A stretch of 64,000 nucleotides of DNA from CAWBYL01 sp963793025 (GTDB lineage: Bacteria; Actinomycetota; Acidimicrobiia; Acidimicrobiales; Acidimicrobilacustridaceae): positions 1,178,001-1,242,000 of the forward strand of contig CAWBYL010000006.1 of NCBI GenBank assembly GCA_963793025.1, read 5' to 3'. This document shows, in pieces, positions 54,803 to 61,521 of this stretch. The notes under the pieces are model-generated. The model searched no databases, had not been told where the DNA came from, and worked only from the letters and a program-made list of their open reading frames with translations. The position numbers were made by a program, and so were the translations under genes. Numbering within the stretch: position 1 is the first letter of the stretch; every line of letters starts with the position of its first letter.

Positions 54803-55666
54803 TCAGTCGATGACGCGTTGGCGGAAGAACCGGATGCCGATCGTGGTGAACAGCACCGTCAGTCCGATGAGCACCGGGTACACGGCCCACAGGGACATGG
54901 TGGGAGTGGTGGTCAGCGCGGCGCGCAGGCCCTCGCACACGTAGACGAGCGGGTTCACCAGCACGACGATCTGGAGCCAGCGGATGGGGGCGAGCGACGA
55001 CCAGCTGTAGTAGGTGCACCCGAGGAAGGTCAGCGGCAGCACGACCACGCCGAACAGCACGGGCACGGTACGGGGGTTGAAGACGGTGCCGAACATGAGC
55101 CCCAGGGCCGAGCACATGACACAGGCCAGCGGGGCGAGGGTGATCAGGACGAGCCAGTTGATGTGCAGGTCGACGGGAGTGGCCGGCACCACCGCGGCGA
55201 TGGGGAAGACGAGCAGCGCGGCGAACAACCCCTGCAGGGCGCCCGACACGATCTTCTCCACGGCCACCATCGAGACGGGCAGCGGCGCGAGCACCCGGTC
55301 CTCGATCTCGCGGGTGAAGCCGAACTCCTGCACCATCGGCAGCGCCACCGCCTGGATGCCCTGGAAGAGCACGGCCAGACCGATGGCGCCGGCCACGAGG
55401 AGGGTGGAGAACTGGGCGGCCTCGGGCCCGTTTCCCCCCACGCCTTGTCCGATCTTCGGGAACACGTAGGTGAACACGAAGACCAACAGGAGCGGCTGGA
55501 GGATGGTGCGAGGAAGGAATTCCTTGAGGTTCTTGCGCAGCACCACCAGGTCCCGCAGGAGCAGGGCCCGGAAGGCCGCGACCCCCGCGGCGCGAGGGCT
55601 GCGGACCGGGATGGCATCGGTTCCGGGCTCTGCGGGCGGGGTGGTGGTCGCGTCGGTCGAGGTCAT
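54803..55666 (-). CDS. ABC-2 type transporter permease (DrrB-like)
   Basis: A 287-residue membrane protein: cytoplasmic N-terminus with FRALLLRDLVVLRKNLKEFLPRT, then six helices, ending after a last helix LYPVLIGLTVLFTTIGIRFF-like segment. It carries the ABC-2 signature region ALGLMFGTVFNPRTVPVLFGVVVLPLTFLGCTYYSWSSL. It pairs with the ATPase immediately upstream, whose stop overlaps its ATG by 4 bp. Drug, lipid or glycan export is likely. Its promoter lies before the ATPase gene. Confidence 0.92.
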   Translation of the reverse strand: MTSTDATTTPPAEPGTDAIPVRSPRAAGVAAFRALLLRDLVVLRKNLKEFLPRTILQPLLLVFVFTYVFPKIGQGVGGNGPEAAQFSTLLVAGAIGLAVLFQGIQAVALPMVQEFGFTREIEDRVLAPLPVSMVAVEKIVSGALQGLFAALLVFPIAAVVPATPVDLHINWLVLITLAPLACVMCSALGLMFGTVFNPRTVPVLFGVVVLPLTFLGCTYYSWSSLAPIRWLQIVVLVNPLVYVCEGLRAALTTTPTMSLWAVYPVLIGLTVLFTTIGIRFFRQRVID

Positions 55667-56670
55667 TCGCGCAGCTCCTTGCCGGTCAGCTTGAGGAACA
55701 CCGTCTCCAGGGTCGGTTCGGCCAGGCGAAGGTCGTGGACGACCACCCCGGCCGCTTCGGCCTGGGCCACCACGGCGGGGAGCACACCCCGTGAGCCGGT
55801 TACCCCGAGGCTCACCAGGTCACCGGCCACTTCGACGTCGGTGGCCCCTCGGATGCCGGCCCGCAGCCGATCGGCGAATCGCTGGAGGTCGGGGTTCGTG
55901 CCGTCGGCGCTCGGTCCCGTGGTGATGGTGACGATGGTGTCGGCACCGAGGGACCCCTTCAGCTCCTCGGGTGTGTCGAGAGCCAGGACCCGGCCGTGGT
56001 CGATGATGGCCAGCCGATGACAGAGCTGGTCGGCCTCCTCCATGTAGTGCGTGGTGAGCAGGATCGTCTGACCTTCGTCGTGGAGCTGGCCGAGGATGTC
56101 CCAGAGGGCGATGCGGCTCTGGGGGTCGAGTCCGGCCGTAGGTTCGTCCAGGAAGAGGATCGACGGCCGGTGCATGACCGCTCGGGCGACCATGAGGCGC
56201 TGGGCCATTCCGCCGGAGAGGGCCAGCACGGGAGCCGCCGCCCGCTCGGTGAGTCGGAACTGGGCGAGGAGCCGGTCGGCCTCGGCGCGGGCCTCCCTGG
56301 CTCCCATCCCGAAGAAGCGACCGTGGAAGTACAGGTTCTCCCGGACGGTGAGGGAGCGGTCGAGGGTGTTGGACTGGGGCACCACCCCGATCAGCTGCTT
56401 GGCCTGAGCGGGGTGAGCGACGACGTCCACCCCGCCGACGAAGGCCCGTCCTGCGGTGGGCAGCACCCGTGTCGTGAGCATGCCCGCGGTGGTGGACTTG
56501 CCCGCTCCGTTGGGGCCGAGGAGCCCGAAGATCTCCCCTCGGTGCACGGTGAGGTCGAGGCCGTCGACAGCCAGGACCCCGCCGGGGTAGCGCTTGGTGA
56601 GCCCCTCGGTCCGGATCACCTCGTCGATGGCGGGCGGTCGGGTGGCGCTCGGTTCGATGGTGGTGGCCAC
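55663..56670 (-). CDS. ABC transporter ATP-binding protein (DrrA-like)
   Basis: A 335-residue ATPase: Walker A GLLGPNGAGKSTT, Q-loop VVPQSNTLDRSLTV, signature LSGGMAQRLMVARAVM, Walker B ILFLDEPTAGLDPQ, H-loop LLTTHYMEEAD, and a C-terminal regulatory domain of about 90 residues as in DrrA. The GTG at 56670 (protein VATTIEPSATRPP) is chosen because GAGGAG lies 10 nt upstream. The longer frame from GTG 56727 has no ribosome site and would put the promoter and palindrome inside the gene. It supplies energy to the overlapping permease. Confidence 0.92.
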   Translation of the reverse strand: MATTIEPSATRPPAIDEVIRTEGLTKRYPGGVLAVDGLDLTVHRGEIFGLLGPNGAGKSTTAGMLTTRVLPTAGRAFVGGVDVVAHPAQAKQLIGVVPQSNTLDRSLTVRENLYFHGRFFGMGAREARAEADRLLAQFRLTERAAAPVLALSGGMAQRLMVARAVMHRPSILFLDEPTAGLDPQSRIALWDILGQLHDEGQTILLTTHYMEEADQLCHRLAIIDHGRVLALDTPEELKGSLGADTIVTITTGPSADGTNPDLQRFADRLRAGIRGATDVEVAGDLVSLGVTGSRGVLPAVVAQAEAAGVVVHDLRLAEPTLETVFLKLTGKELRE

Positions 56671-56725
56671 GGCGTGCCCGCTCCTCGGTGCTCGGTCGGT
56701 TCGATCCTCGCTGAACGAGGACTTC

Positions 56726-56757
56726 ACGATATATCGTTATAGATCGTAGAGTATCGT
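56726..56757. promoter_or_regulatory. AT-rich operator: perfect palindrome plus 10-bp-spaced ATCGT repeats
   Basis: ACGATATATCGT (56726-56737) is a perfect 12-bp palindrome. ATCGT occurs at 56733, 56743 and 56753, exactly 10 bp apart, i.e. on one face of the helix. The stretch is strikingly AT-rich for this genome and overlaps the -10 box, so binding of a regulator would control the ABC transporter. Similar CGATATATCG sites are bound by PadR-type repressors beside Drr transporters (family knowledge, not shown here). Confidence 0.65.
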
Positions 56758-56771
56758 CTGCGCTGGCTCAA
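56743..56771 (-). promoter_or_regulatory. Promoter of the DrrAB-like operon
   Basis: Reverse strand: -35 TTGAGC (56766-56771), 17-nt spacer, -10 TACGAT (56743-56748). This is the best-formed -35/-10 pair in the window. Transcription would begin near 56736, giving a leader of about 65 nt to the GTG at 56670. The -35 overlaps the stop codon of the preceding small gene. Confidence 0.6.
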
Positions 56772-57079
56772 CTGTCGGGTTCGAGGCCGTCGGACGTACG
56801 TAGGCCGTCCAGGTCGCCGACGCCACGGAAGACGTGGCGTTGCTCGTCGGACCGCACGACCAGGGCATCACCCCGCAGCAGCCGACCCCCTTCGAGCACC
56901 GTCATCGTCAGGCGGCACGGGGCCTGGGGGATGGGCGCTCGGGGCGGGGAGGTGGCCACCAGCTCCCAGTCGAGCTGATCGCTCTCGGCCCGGCGAACCA
57001 CGACGAGGTCGCCCTGGAGCAGGGTGACGTCGAGATCGTCCACGTCGAGGGTCAGAAGGGTGAACCGCGCGTGGCGCAC
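56768..57079 (-). CDS. Small protein of unknown function after map
   Basis: A 103-residue soluble protein: a first half of alternating strands (FTLLTLDVDDLDVTLLQGDLVVVRR, DWELVATSPPR) and a second with CRLTMTVLEGGRLLRGDALVVRSDEQRHVFRG. It looks like a small beta barrel. I do not recognise the family. The GTG at 57079 lies 2 bp beyond the map stop, so it is probably read on the same transcript; that placement is the main support for it being real. Confidence 0.6.
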   Translation of the reverse strand: MRHARFTLLTLDVDDLDVTLLQGDLVVVRRAESDQLDWELVATSPPRAPIPQAPCRLTMTVLEGGRLLRGDALVVRSDEQRHVFRGVGDLDGLRTSDGLEPDS

Positions 57080-57081
57080 GC

Positions 57082-58014
57082 TCAGCCGGCGGTGGCCCGG
57101 GCGCCGGTGAGCACCTCGACCCCGTCGTCGGTGACGAGCACGGTGTGCTCGAACTGCGCGGTGCGGCTGCCGTCGGCGGTGACCGCGGTCCAGTCGTCGT
57201 CCCAGATCCGGTGCAGGCCGGTGCCCATCGAGATCATGGGCTCGATGGTGAAGATCATCCCGGGCTCCATCTCGAGGGTGAAGCGGGGCTCGTAGTAGTG
57301 GGGGATCTGGAGGTCGGTGTGGAACTGCTCGCCGATGCCGTGGCCCACGAAGGCCCGGACCACCTCGAAGCCGCCAGCCGTCGCCCGCTCCTCGATGGCC
57401 TTGCCGATGTCCGAGAACGGACGCCCCGGCCGCACGGCGGCGATGCCGTCGTCGATGCAGTGGCGGGTGTTCTCCACGAGGGCCAGCGAGGCGGCGTCGA
57501 CCGCTCCGACCCCGTAGGTCGCGTTGGTGTCTCCGTGGACGCCGTCCAGGAAGATCGTGACGTCGAGGTTGACGATGTCGCCGTCACGAAGCTCCCGGTC
57601 GTCGGGTATGCCGTGGCAGATCACCTCGTTCACCGAGGTGCACAGGGACTTGGGGTAGCCGCGGTAGTTCAGCGTGCTCGGGTAGCCGCCTCTGTCGATG
57701 TACGCCTGATGGACCACGGCGTCGATCTCGTCGGTGGTGACCCCCGGCGCGATCACGGCCGCCCCCACCTCGAGCACCTCGGCGGCCGCCCGACAGGCTT
57801 CGCGCATCCGGGCGATCACGTCGGGGCTCTTCACCCGGGGCTCGGCCCAGCGGACGGGCTGGCCGGACTCGGCGTAGTCGGGGCGGACGATCTCCGCCGG
57901 CACGGTGCGCATGGGGCTGATGTGGCCGGGGCGGAGGCGCTCCGCGCTGTCGCGGTGGCATCGCTTGAACTTGCGGCCGCTGCCGCACCAACAGGGATCG
58001 TTCGCCTTCAACAT
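57082..58014 (-). CDS. map: Methionine aminopeptidase type I with SEC-C zinc motif
   Basis: A 310-residue pita-bread enzyme. The N-terminal SEC-C-like zinc motif DPCWCGSGRKFKRCH (residues 5-20) is followed by an extension and the catalytic core. Metal ligands fall in DIVNLDVTIFLDGVHGDTNATY (two Asp), VGHGIGEQFH (His), FTIEPMISMG (Glu) and TAQFEHTVLVTD (Glu). It removes the initiator Met co-translationally; SEC-C may help ribosome binding. The ATG at 58014 (MLKANDPCWCG) starts at the zinc motif, and TACACT lies 9 nt upstream. Confidence 0.95.
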   Translation of the reverse strand: MLKANDPCWCGSGRKFKRCHRDSAERLRPGHISPMRTVPAEIVRPDYAESGQPVRWAEPRVKSPDVIARMREACRAAAEVLEVGAAVIAPGVTTDEIDAVVHQAYIDRGGYPSTLNYRGYPKSLCTSVNEVICHGIPDDRELRDGDIVNLDVTIFLDGVHGDTNATYGVGAVDAASLALVENTRHCIDDGIAAVRPGRPFSDIGKAIEERATAGGFEVVRAFVGHGIGEQFHTDLQIPHYYEPRFTLEMEPGMIFTIEPMISMGTGLHRIWDDDWTAVTADGSRTAQFEHTVLVTDDGVEVLTGARATAG

Positions 58015-58023
58015 GGTGCTTGG

Positions 58024-58029
58024 AGTGTA
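58024..58029 (-). promoter_or_regulatory. -10 box (TACACT), likely leaderless map
   Basis: Reverse strand TACACT, 9 nt (CCAAGCACC), then the map ATG; no Shine-Dalgarno. Confidence 0.45.
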
Positions 58030-58123
58030 CGGGCGGTCGGGTTTGCTCCGACGGCCCGGAACCGGGTGCAGATGCTCCGGGTCGACTGGCGCGCCGCCAT
58101 GGGGACGGCAACGATTCAGGACC

Positions 58124-58489
58124 ATGTCGATCATCCGCATCAACGCCATCACCGTGCCCGCCGAGGCGGGCGACGAGCTCGCGCACCGCTTCGCCGCCCG
58201 TGCCGGCGCCGTCGACGGCGCCGACGGGTTCGAGGGCTTCGAGCTGCTGAAGCCCACCGACGAACGGACGCAGTGGCTCGTCGTCACCCGGTGGCGCGAC
58301 GAGGAGGCGTTCGAGGCCTGGGTGGCGTCGCCCGCCTTCGGCGAGGGGCACCGCGGCACCGCCGGTGGCGACCAGCCCGGCGCCGGTCACGGTCACCCCG
58401 GTGGCCCGGGCGAGGGCCAGGCGCGACCGGTCGGGGTGTCCAGTGAGGTGTGGGCCTACGTTCCGGTGGTCACTGCGGGCCCGAAGTAG
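58124..58489 (+). CDS. Antibiotic biosynthesis monooxygenase-like (ABM/heme-degrading type) protein
   Basis: A 121-residue ferredoxin-like dimeric protein: IIRINAITVPAEAGDELAHRFAARAGAV, FEGFELLKPTDERTQWLVVTRWRDEEAFEAWVASPAFGEGH. This is the ABM-domain pattern shared with mycobacterial MhuD and staphylococcal IsdG, which open heme. It could be a heme-degrading enzyme or a quinol oxygenase. The region around 78-100 is His/Gly-rich and unusual. ATG at 58124; only a weak CAGG precedes. Its stop overlaps the next start by one base (TAGTG). Confidence 0.85.
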   Translation: MSIIRINAITVPAEAGDELAHRFAARAGAVDGADGFEGFELLKPTDERTQWLVVTRWRDEEAFEAWVASPAFGEGHRGTAGGDQPGAGHGHPGGPGEGQARPVGVSSEVWAYVPVVTAGPK

Positions 58490-58851
58490 TGCTGCTCGAC
58501 GTCCACCAGTCGTTCGCCTGGTTCGTCATCATCAGCAACGCGCTGGCCGGGGTCTGGGTCCTCGCCGCCAACTGGCTGACGCCCCTCCGCACCCGGGCGA
58601 TGTGGTGGTTCGTCGTGCTGGCCGAGCTGACCGTGTTCGCCCAGGTCGCCATGGGTGTCGGGATGGTGGCCGGGCAGGGGATCGAAGCCCCCAAGTTCCA
58701 CATGTTCTACGGCTTCGTCGCCATCATCGCGGTGGGGATCATCTACAGCTACCGCCAGCAGATGGAACAGCACAAGTACCTGCTGTACGGACTCGGGAGC
58801 CTGTTCATCATGGGGCTGGGCATCCGGGCCATGCTCGTCGGCCAGGTCTGA
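58489..58851 (+). CDS. Small four-helix membrane protein
   Basis: A 120-residue integral membrane protein with four hydrophobic helices (FAWFVIISNALAGVWVLAA, MWWFVVLAELTVFAQVAMGV, FYGFVAIIAVGIIYSY, YLLYGLGSLFIMGLGI) and conserved-looking His residues (HQSF, FHMFYGF) that could bind heme. I do not know its family. The GTG at 58489 overlaps the ABM-like stop, so it is translated with a possible heme-oxygenase-like partner. The two-gene unit ends in a strong hairpin. Confidence 0.82.
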   Translation: MLLDVHQSFAWFVIISNALAGVWVLAANWLTPLRTRAMWWFVVLAELTVFAQVAMGVGMVAGQGIEAPKFHMFYGFVAIIAVGIIYSYRQQMEQHKYLLYGLGSLFIMGLGIRAMLVGQV

Positions 58852-58866
58852 GTCCGCCCGGGCGCG

Positions 58867-58898
58867 ACGAGGGCGGGACCCGCAGGCCCCGCCCTCGT
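58867..58898. terminator. Bidirectional hairpin terminator
   Basis: An 11-bp perfect stem ACGAGGGCGGG / CCCGCCCTCGT with a 10-nt loop (58878-58887), 15 bp past the membrane-protein stop on the plus strand and 35 bp past the pckG stop on the minus strand. No U-tract, as is typical of high-GC actinobacterial terminators. Confidence 0.7.
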
Positions 58899-58933
58899 GG
58901 CGTTCGTCGTGATCGCCGGTAGCCGACCTCGGC

Positions 58934-60724
58934 TCAGTCGGCCAGGCGCTTCTCGAGCTCGTTGAGCTCGTCGCGCAGCTCGGCCGGCAGCTGCTCGCCG
59001 AACTTCTCGAAGTGCGCCTCGATCTGCGGGATCTCGGCCCGCCACGCCTCGTTGTCCACGGCCAGCAGGGTGGCGAGGGTGTCCTCGTCGAGGTCGAGGC
59101 CGGTGGTGTCGATGGCCTCGGCCGTGGGCACCCGGCCGATCGCGGTGTCGACGGCGTCGGCGGTGCCCTCGATGCGCTCGACGACCCACTTCAGCACCCG
59201 GGAGTTGTCCCCGAAGCCGGGCCAGAGGAACGAACCGTCGTCGCCTTTGCGGAACCAGTTGACCCAGAAGAGCCGGGGCAGGTTGGCGCTGTCGGTCGCC
59301 TGGCCGATGTCGAGCCAGTGCTTGAAGTAGTCGCCCATGTTGTATCCGCAGAACGGGAGCATGGCGAAGGGGTCGAAGCGCAGCTCGCCCACCGTGCCGG
59401 CGGCCGCGGCGGTCTTCTCCGAGCTCATGATCGAGCCGAGGAAGGTGCCGTGCTGCCAGTCGAACGCCTCGGTGACGAGGGGGACGTTGGTGGCGCGGCG
59501 CCCCCCGAAGAGGATGGCCGAGATGGGCACGCCCTTCGGGTCCTCCCACTCGGGAGCGATCGACGGGCACTGTTCGGCGGGGGCGGTGAAGCGGGCGTTG
59601 GGATGGGCCGCCGGCCCGTCCGATGCCGGTGTCCAGTCCTGGCCCTTCCAGTCGATCAGGTGGGCCGGGGGCTCGCTCAGGTCCTCCCACCAGATGTCGC
59701 CGTCGTCGGTGAGGGCGCAGTTGGTGAAGATGGAGTTGGCGCGGACCGAGGCCAGCGCGTTCCTGTTCGACGACTCGGAGGTGCCGGGAGCCACACCGAA
59801 GAACCCGGCTTCGGGGTTGATGGCGTAGAGCCGGCCGTCGTCGCCGAACTTCATCCAGGCGATGTCGTCGCCGACCGTCTCGACCGTCCAGCCCTCGAGC
59901 GTCGGGATCAGCATGGCCATGTTGGTCTTGCCGCAGGCCGACGGGAAGGCGGCGGCCACGTACTTCTTGTCACCGGCCGGCGAGGTGAGGCCGAGGATGA
60001 GCATGTGCTCGGCCATCCAGCCGTCGTCGCGGGCCATGGTGGAGGCGATGCGAAGGGCGAAGCACTTCTTGCCGAGCAGGGCGTTGCCGCCGTAACCCGA
60101 CCCGTAGGACCAGATCTCGCGGGTCTCGGGGAAGTGGACGATGTACTTGTTCTCGGCGTCACACGGCCAGGCGACGTCGGCCTGACCGTCGGCGAGGGGC
60201 ATGCCCACCGAGTGGATGCACGGCACCCACTCGCCGTCACCGAGCACGTCGAGGGCCCCCTGGCCCATGCGGGTCATGATCCGCATGTTGGTGGCCACGT
60301 AGGGGGAGTCGGTGAGCTGGACACCGATGTGGGCGATGGGGGAGCCGAGCGGGCCCATCGAGAAGGGCACCACGTACAGGGTGCGGCCCTTCATGGCGCC
60401 GGTGTAGAGCTCGGTGAGCTGGGCCTTCATCTCCGCCGGCGGGCGCCAGTTGTTGGTGGGCCCGGCGTCGACCTCGGCCTCGGAGCAGATGAAGGTCCGG
60501 TCCTCCACCCGGGCCACGTCACCGGGATCGGAGAGGGCCAGGTAGCTGTTGGGTCGCTTCGCCTCGTTCAACGAGCGGAACGTGCCCGCCGCCACCAACT
60601 CGGCGCAGAACCGGTCGTACTCCTCGGCGGATCCGTCGCACCAGTACACGTCGTCGGGCTGCAGGACCGAGCGCCATTGCTCGACCCACTCGACGAGCTT
60701 CTGGTTGCTGCTGTGACCGGCCAT
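58934..60724 (-). CDS. pckG: Phosphoenolpyruvate carboxykinase (GTP)
   Basis: A 596-residue GTP-type PEPCK. The P-loop/kinase-1a motif with reactive Cys is AAAFPSACGKTN (PSACGKTN 261-268). Other marks are YGSGYGGNALLGKKC, the metal segment TVGDDIAWMKF, NPEAGFFGVAPGTS and FRKGDDGSFLWPGFGDNSRVL. It converts oxaloacetate and GTP to PEP and CO2, the entry to gluconeogenesis. The ATG at 60724 has GGAGG 5-6 nt upstream. The leader contains two hairpins and a palindrome at the -10 region, suggesting carbon-source control. A strong terminator follows. Confidence 0.97.
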   Translation of the reverse strand: MAGHSSNQKLVEWVEQWRSVLQPDDVYWCDGSAEEYDRFCAELVAAGTFRSLNEAKRPNSYLALSDPGDVARVEDRTFICSEAEVDAGPTNNWRPPAEMKAQLTELYTGAMKGRTLYVVPFSMGPLGSPIAHIGVQLTDSPYVATNMRIMTRMGQGALDVLGDGEWVPCIHSVGMPLADGQADVAWPCDAENKYIVHFPETREIWSYGSGYGGNALLGKKCFALRIASTMARDDGWMAEHMLILGLTSPAGDKKYVAAAFPSACGKTNMAMLIPTLEGWTVETVGDDIAWMKFGDDGRLYAINPEAGFFGVAPGTSESSNRNALASVRANSIFTNCALTDDGDIWWEDLSEPPAHLIDWKGQDWTPASDGPAAHPNARFTAPAEQCPSIAPEWEDPKGVPISAILFGGRRATNVPLVTEAFDWQHGTFLGSIMSSEKTAAAAGTVGELRFDPFAMLPFCGYNMGDYFKHWLDIGQATDSANLPRLFWVNWFRKGDDGSFLWPGFGDNSRVLKWVVERIEGTADAVDTAIGRVPTAEAIDTTGLDLDEDTLATLLAVDNEAWRAEIPQIEAHFEKFGEQLPAELRDELNELEKRLAD

Positions 60725-60926
60725 GAGACCTCCGACGTCGTCGTCGCCTTCGCGCCGTGGCGCGAATGAAGGGTGGGGGGATCCACCCTTGTCGCCGGAT
60801 CCCTTCCCGGTGAACAGGGGGTGAATGCGGTCATTCTAGGGGAAGGGTCCGGGTGCGGAGCCAGCCGGGCCTCGTCGCCGTCAGTGACCGCAGACGTCGC
60901 GAGGTGATGGCGACGTGAGCGATCGC
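60725..60926 (-). other. pckG leader and promoter region
   Basis: A 202-bp gap. On the pckG strand: TAGAAT (60833-60838) as -10 box, then hairpin AAGGGTGG / CCACCCTT (60769-60776 with 60783-60790, loop 6) and hairpin CGCGCC / GGCGCG (60751-60756 with 60759-60764), then the ribosome site. GAATG-CGGT-CATTC (60823-60836) is a perfect inverted repeat overlapping the -10. No small gene is seen. Confidence 0.55.
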
Positions 60927-61214
60927 TCAGTCGGGAGCGCCGCCGCCCTGGGGATGCTGGCTGTTGCCGGGGTGCGACTGGGGGAACCCGGGAGTCCCCA
61001 TGTCGACCTCGGAGCCCATCCGCAGCCGGGTGGCGTGGGCGTCGGCGTCGAGATCGAAGATGACCCGCTGGCCCTGGCGCAGCATCCGGAAGACCGAGCC
61101 GGCGAGAGCGTCGCGAGCGAGCTCGTGCTCGGCCAGGTCGGCGTCGGTGATGATCGTTCCGTCGCCGGTGATCGGGTCGTAGGACTTGATCACACCCTGC
61201 AACGCGCCGGCCAC
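60927..61214 (-). CDS. Cold-shock/OB-like small protein following rpmB
   Basis: A 95-residue protein. LQGVIKSYDPITGDGTIITDADLAEHELARDAL ... FRMLRQGQRVIFDLDADAHATRLRMG has the strand order of a cold-shock (OB) domain, with KSYDPITGDGTI in the place of the usual RNA-binding KWFNxxKGFGFI, so the aromatic residues that stack on RNA are mostly missing. The tail is Gly/Pro/Gln/His-rich. The GTG at 61214 lies 2 bp after the rpmB stop, so it shares the ribosomal protein transcript. Function is inferred only. Confidence 0.72.
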   Translation of the reverse strand: MAGALQGVIKSYDPITGDGTIITDADLAEHELARDALAGSVFRMLRQGQRVIFDLDADAHATRLRMGSEVDMGTPGFPQSHPGNSQHPQGGGAPD

Positions 61215-61216
61215 GG

Positions 61217-61411
61217 TCAGCGGGCCGCCTTGACGACCTTGCCGGCCTTCAGGCAGGAGGTGCACACGTCGACCCGCTTGGTGGAGCCGTTCACGACAGC
61301 CCGGACCCGCTGGATGTTCGGGTTCCACCGACGCTTGGTGCGGCGGTGCGAGTGGCTCACGGCCATACCGAACGACGGGTGCTTGCCGCACACCTCGCAC
61401 ACTGCTGACAT
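61217..61411 (-). CDS. rpmB: 50S ribosomal protein L28
   Basis: A 64-residue L28 with both zinc-ribbon pairs (CEVCGK and CTSCLK), the basic segment SHSHRRTKRRWNPNIQRVRA and VVNGSTKRVDVC. The four Cys mark the C+ (zinc-binding) form. It is part of the large ribosomal subunit. The ATG at 61411 has GAGGTG about 8 nt upstream. The divergent FakA-like kinase and recG are its common neighbours in many bacteria. A cold-shock-like gene follows. Confidence 0.96.
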   Translation of the reverse strand: MSAVCEVCGKHPSFGMAVSHSHRRTKRRWNPNIQRVRAVVNGSTKRVDVCTSCLKAGKVVKAAR

Positions 61412-61451
61412 GGCCACACACCTCGGGACGTCGGGGACAAACGAACTCGGG

Positions 61452-61480
61452 ATGCTAGCAGTGGGCCGCCCGGGGCCCAA
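61452..61480 (-). promoter_or_regulatory. rpmB promoter
   Basis: Reverse strand: -35 TTGGGC (61475-61480), 17-nt spacer, -10 TAGCAT (61452-61457), giving a leader of roughly 35 nt with a ribosome site. Well-formed for a ribosomal protein gene. Confidence 0.55.
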
Positions 61481-61507
61481 CTCGACGATCGCGGCGGGCC
61501 TGCTCAG

Positions 61508-61513
61508 TAGTCT
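61508..61513 (+). promoter_or_regulatory. -10 box (TAGTCT), likely leaderless FakA-like gene
   Basis: TAGTCT, CGCGGCCG (8 nt), then ATG at 61522; no ribosome site. Confidence 0.5.
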
Positions 61514-61521
61514 CGCGGCCG

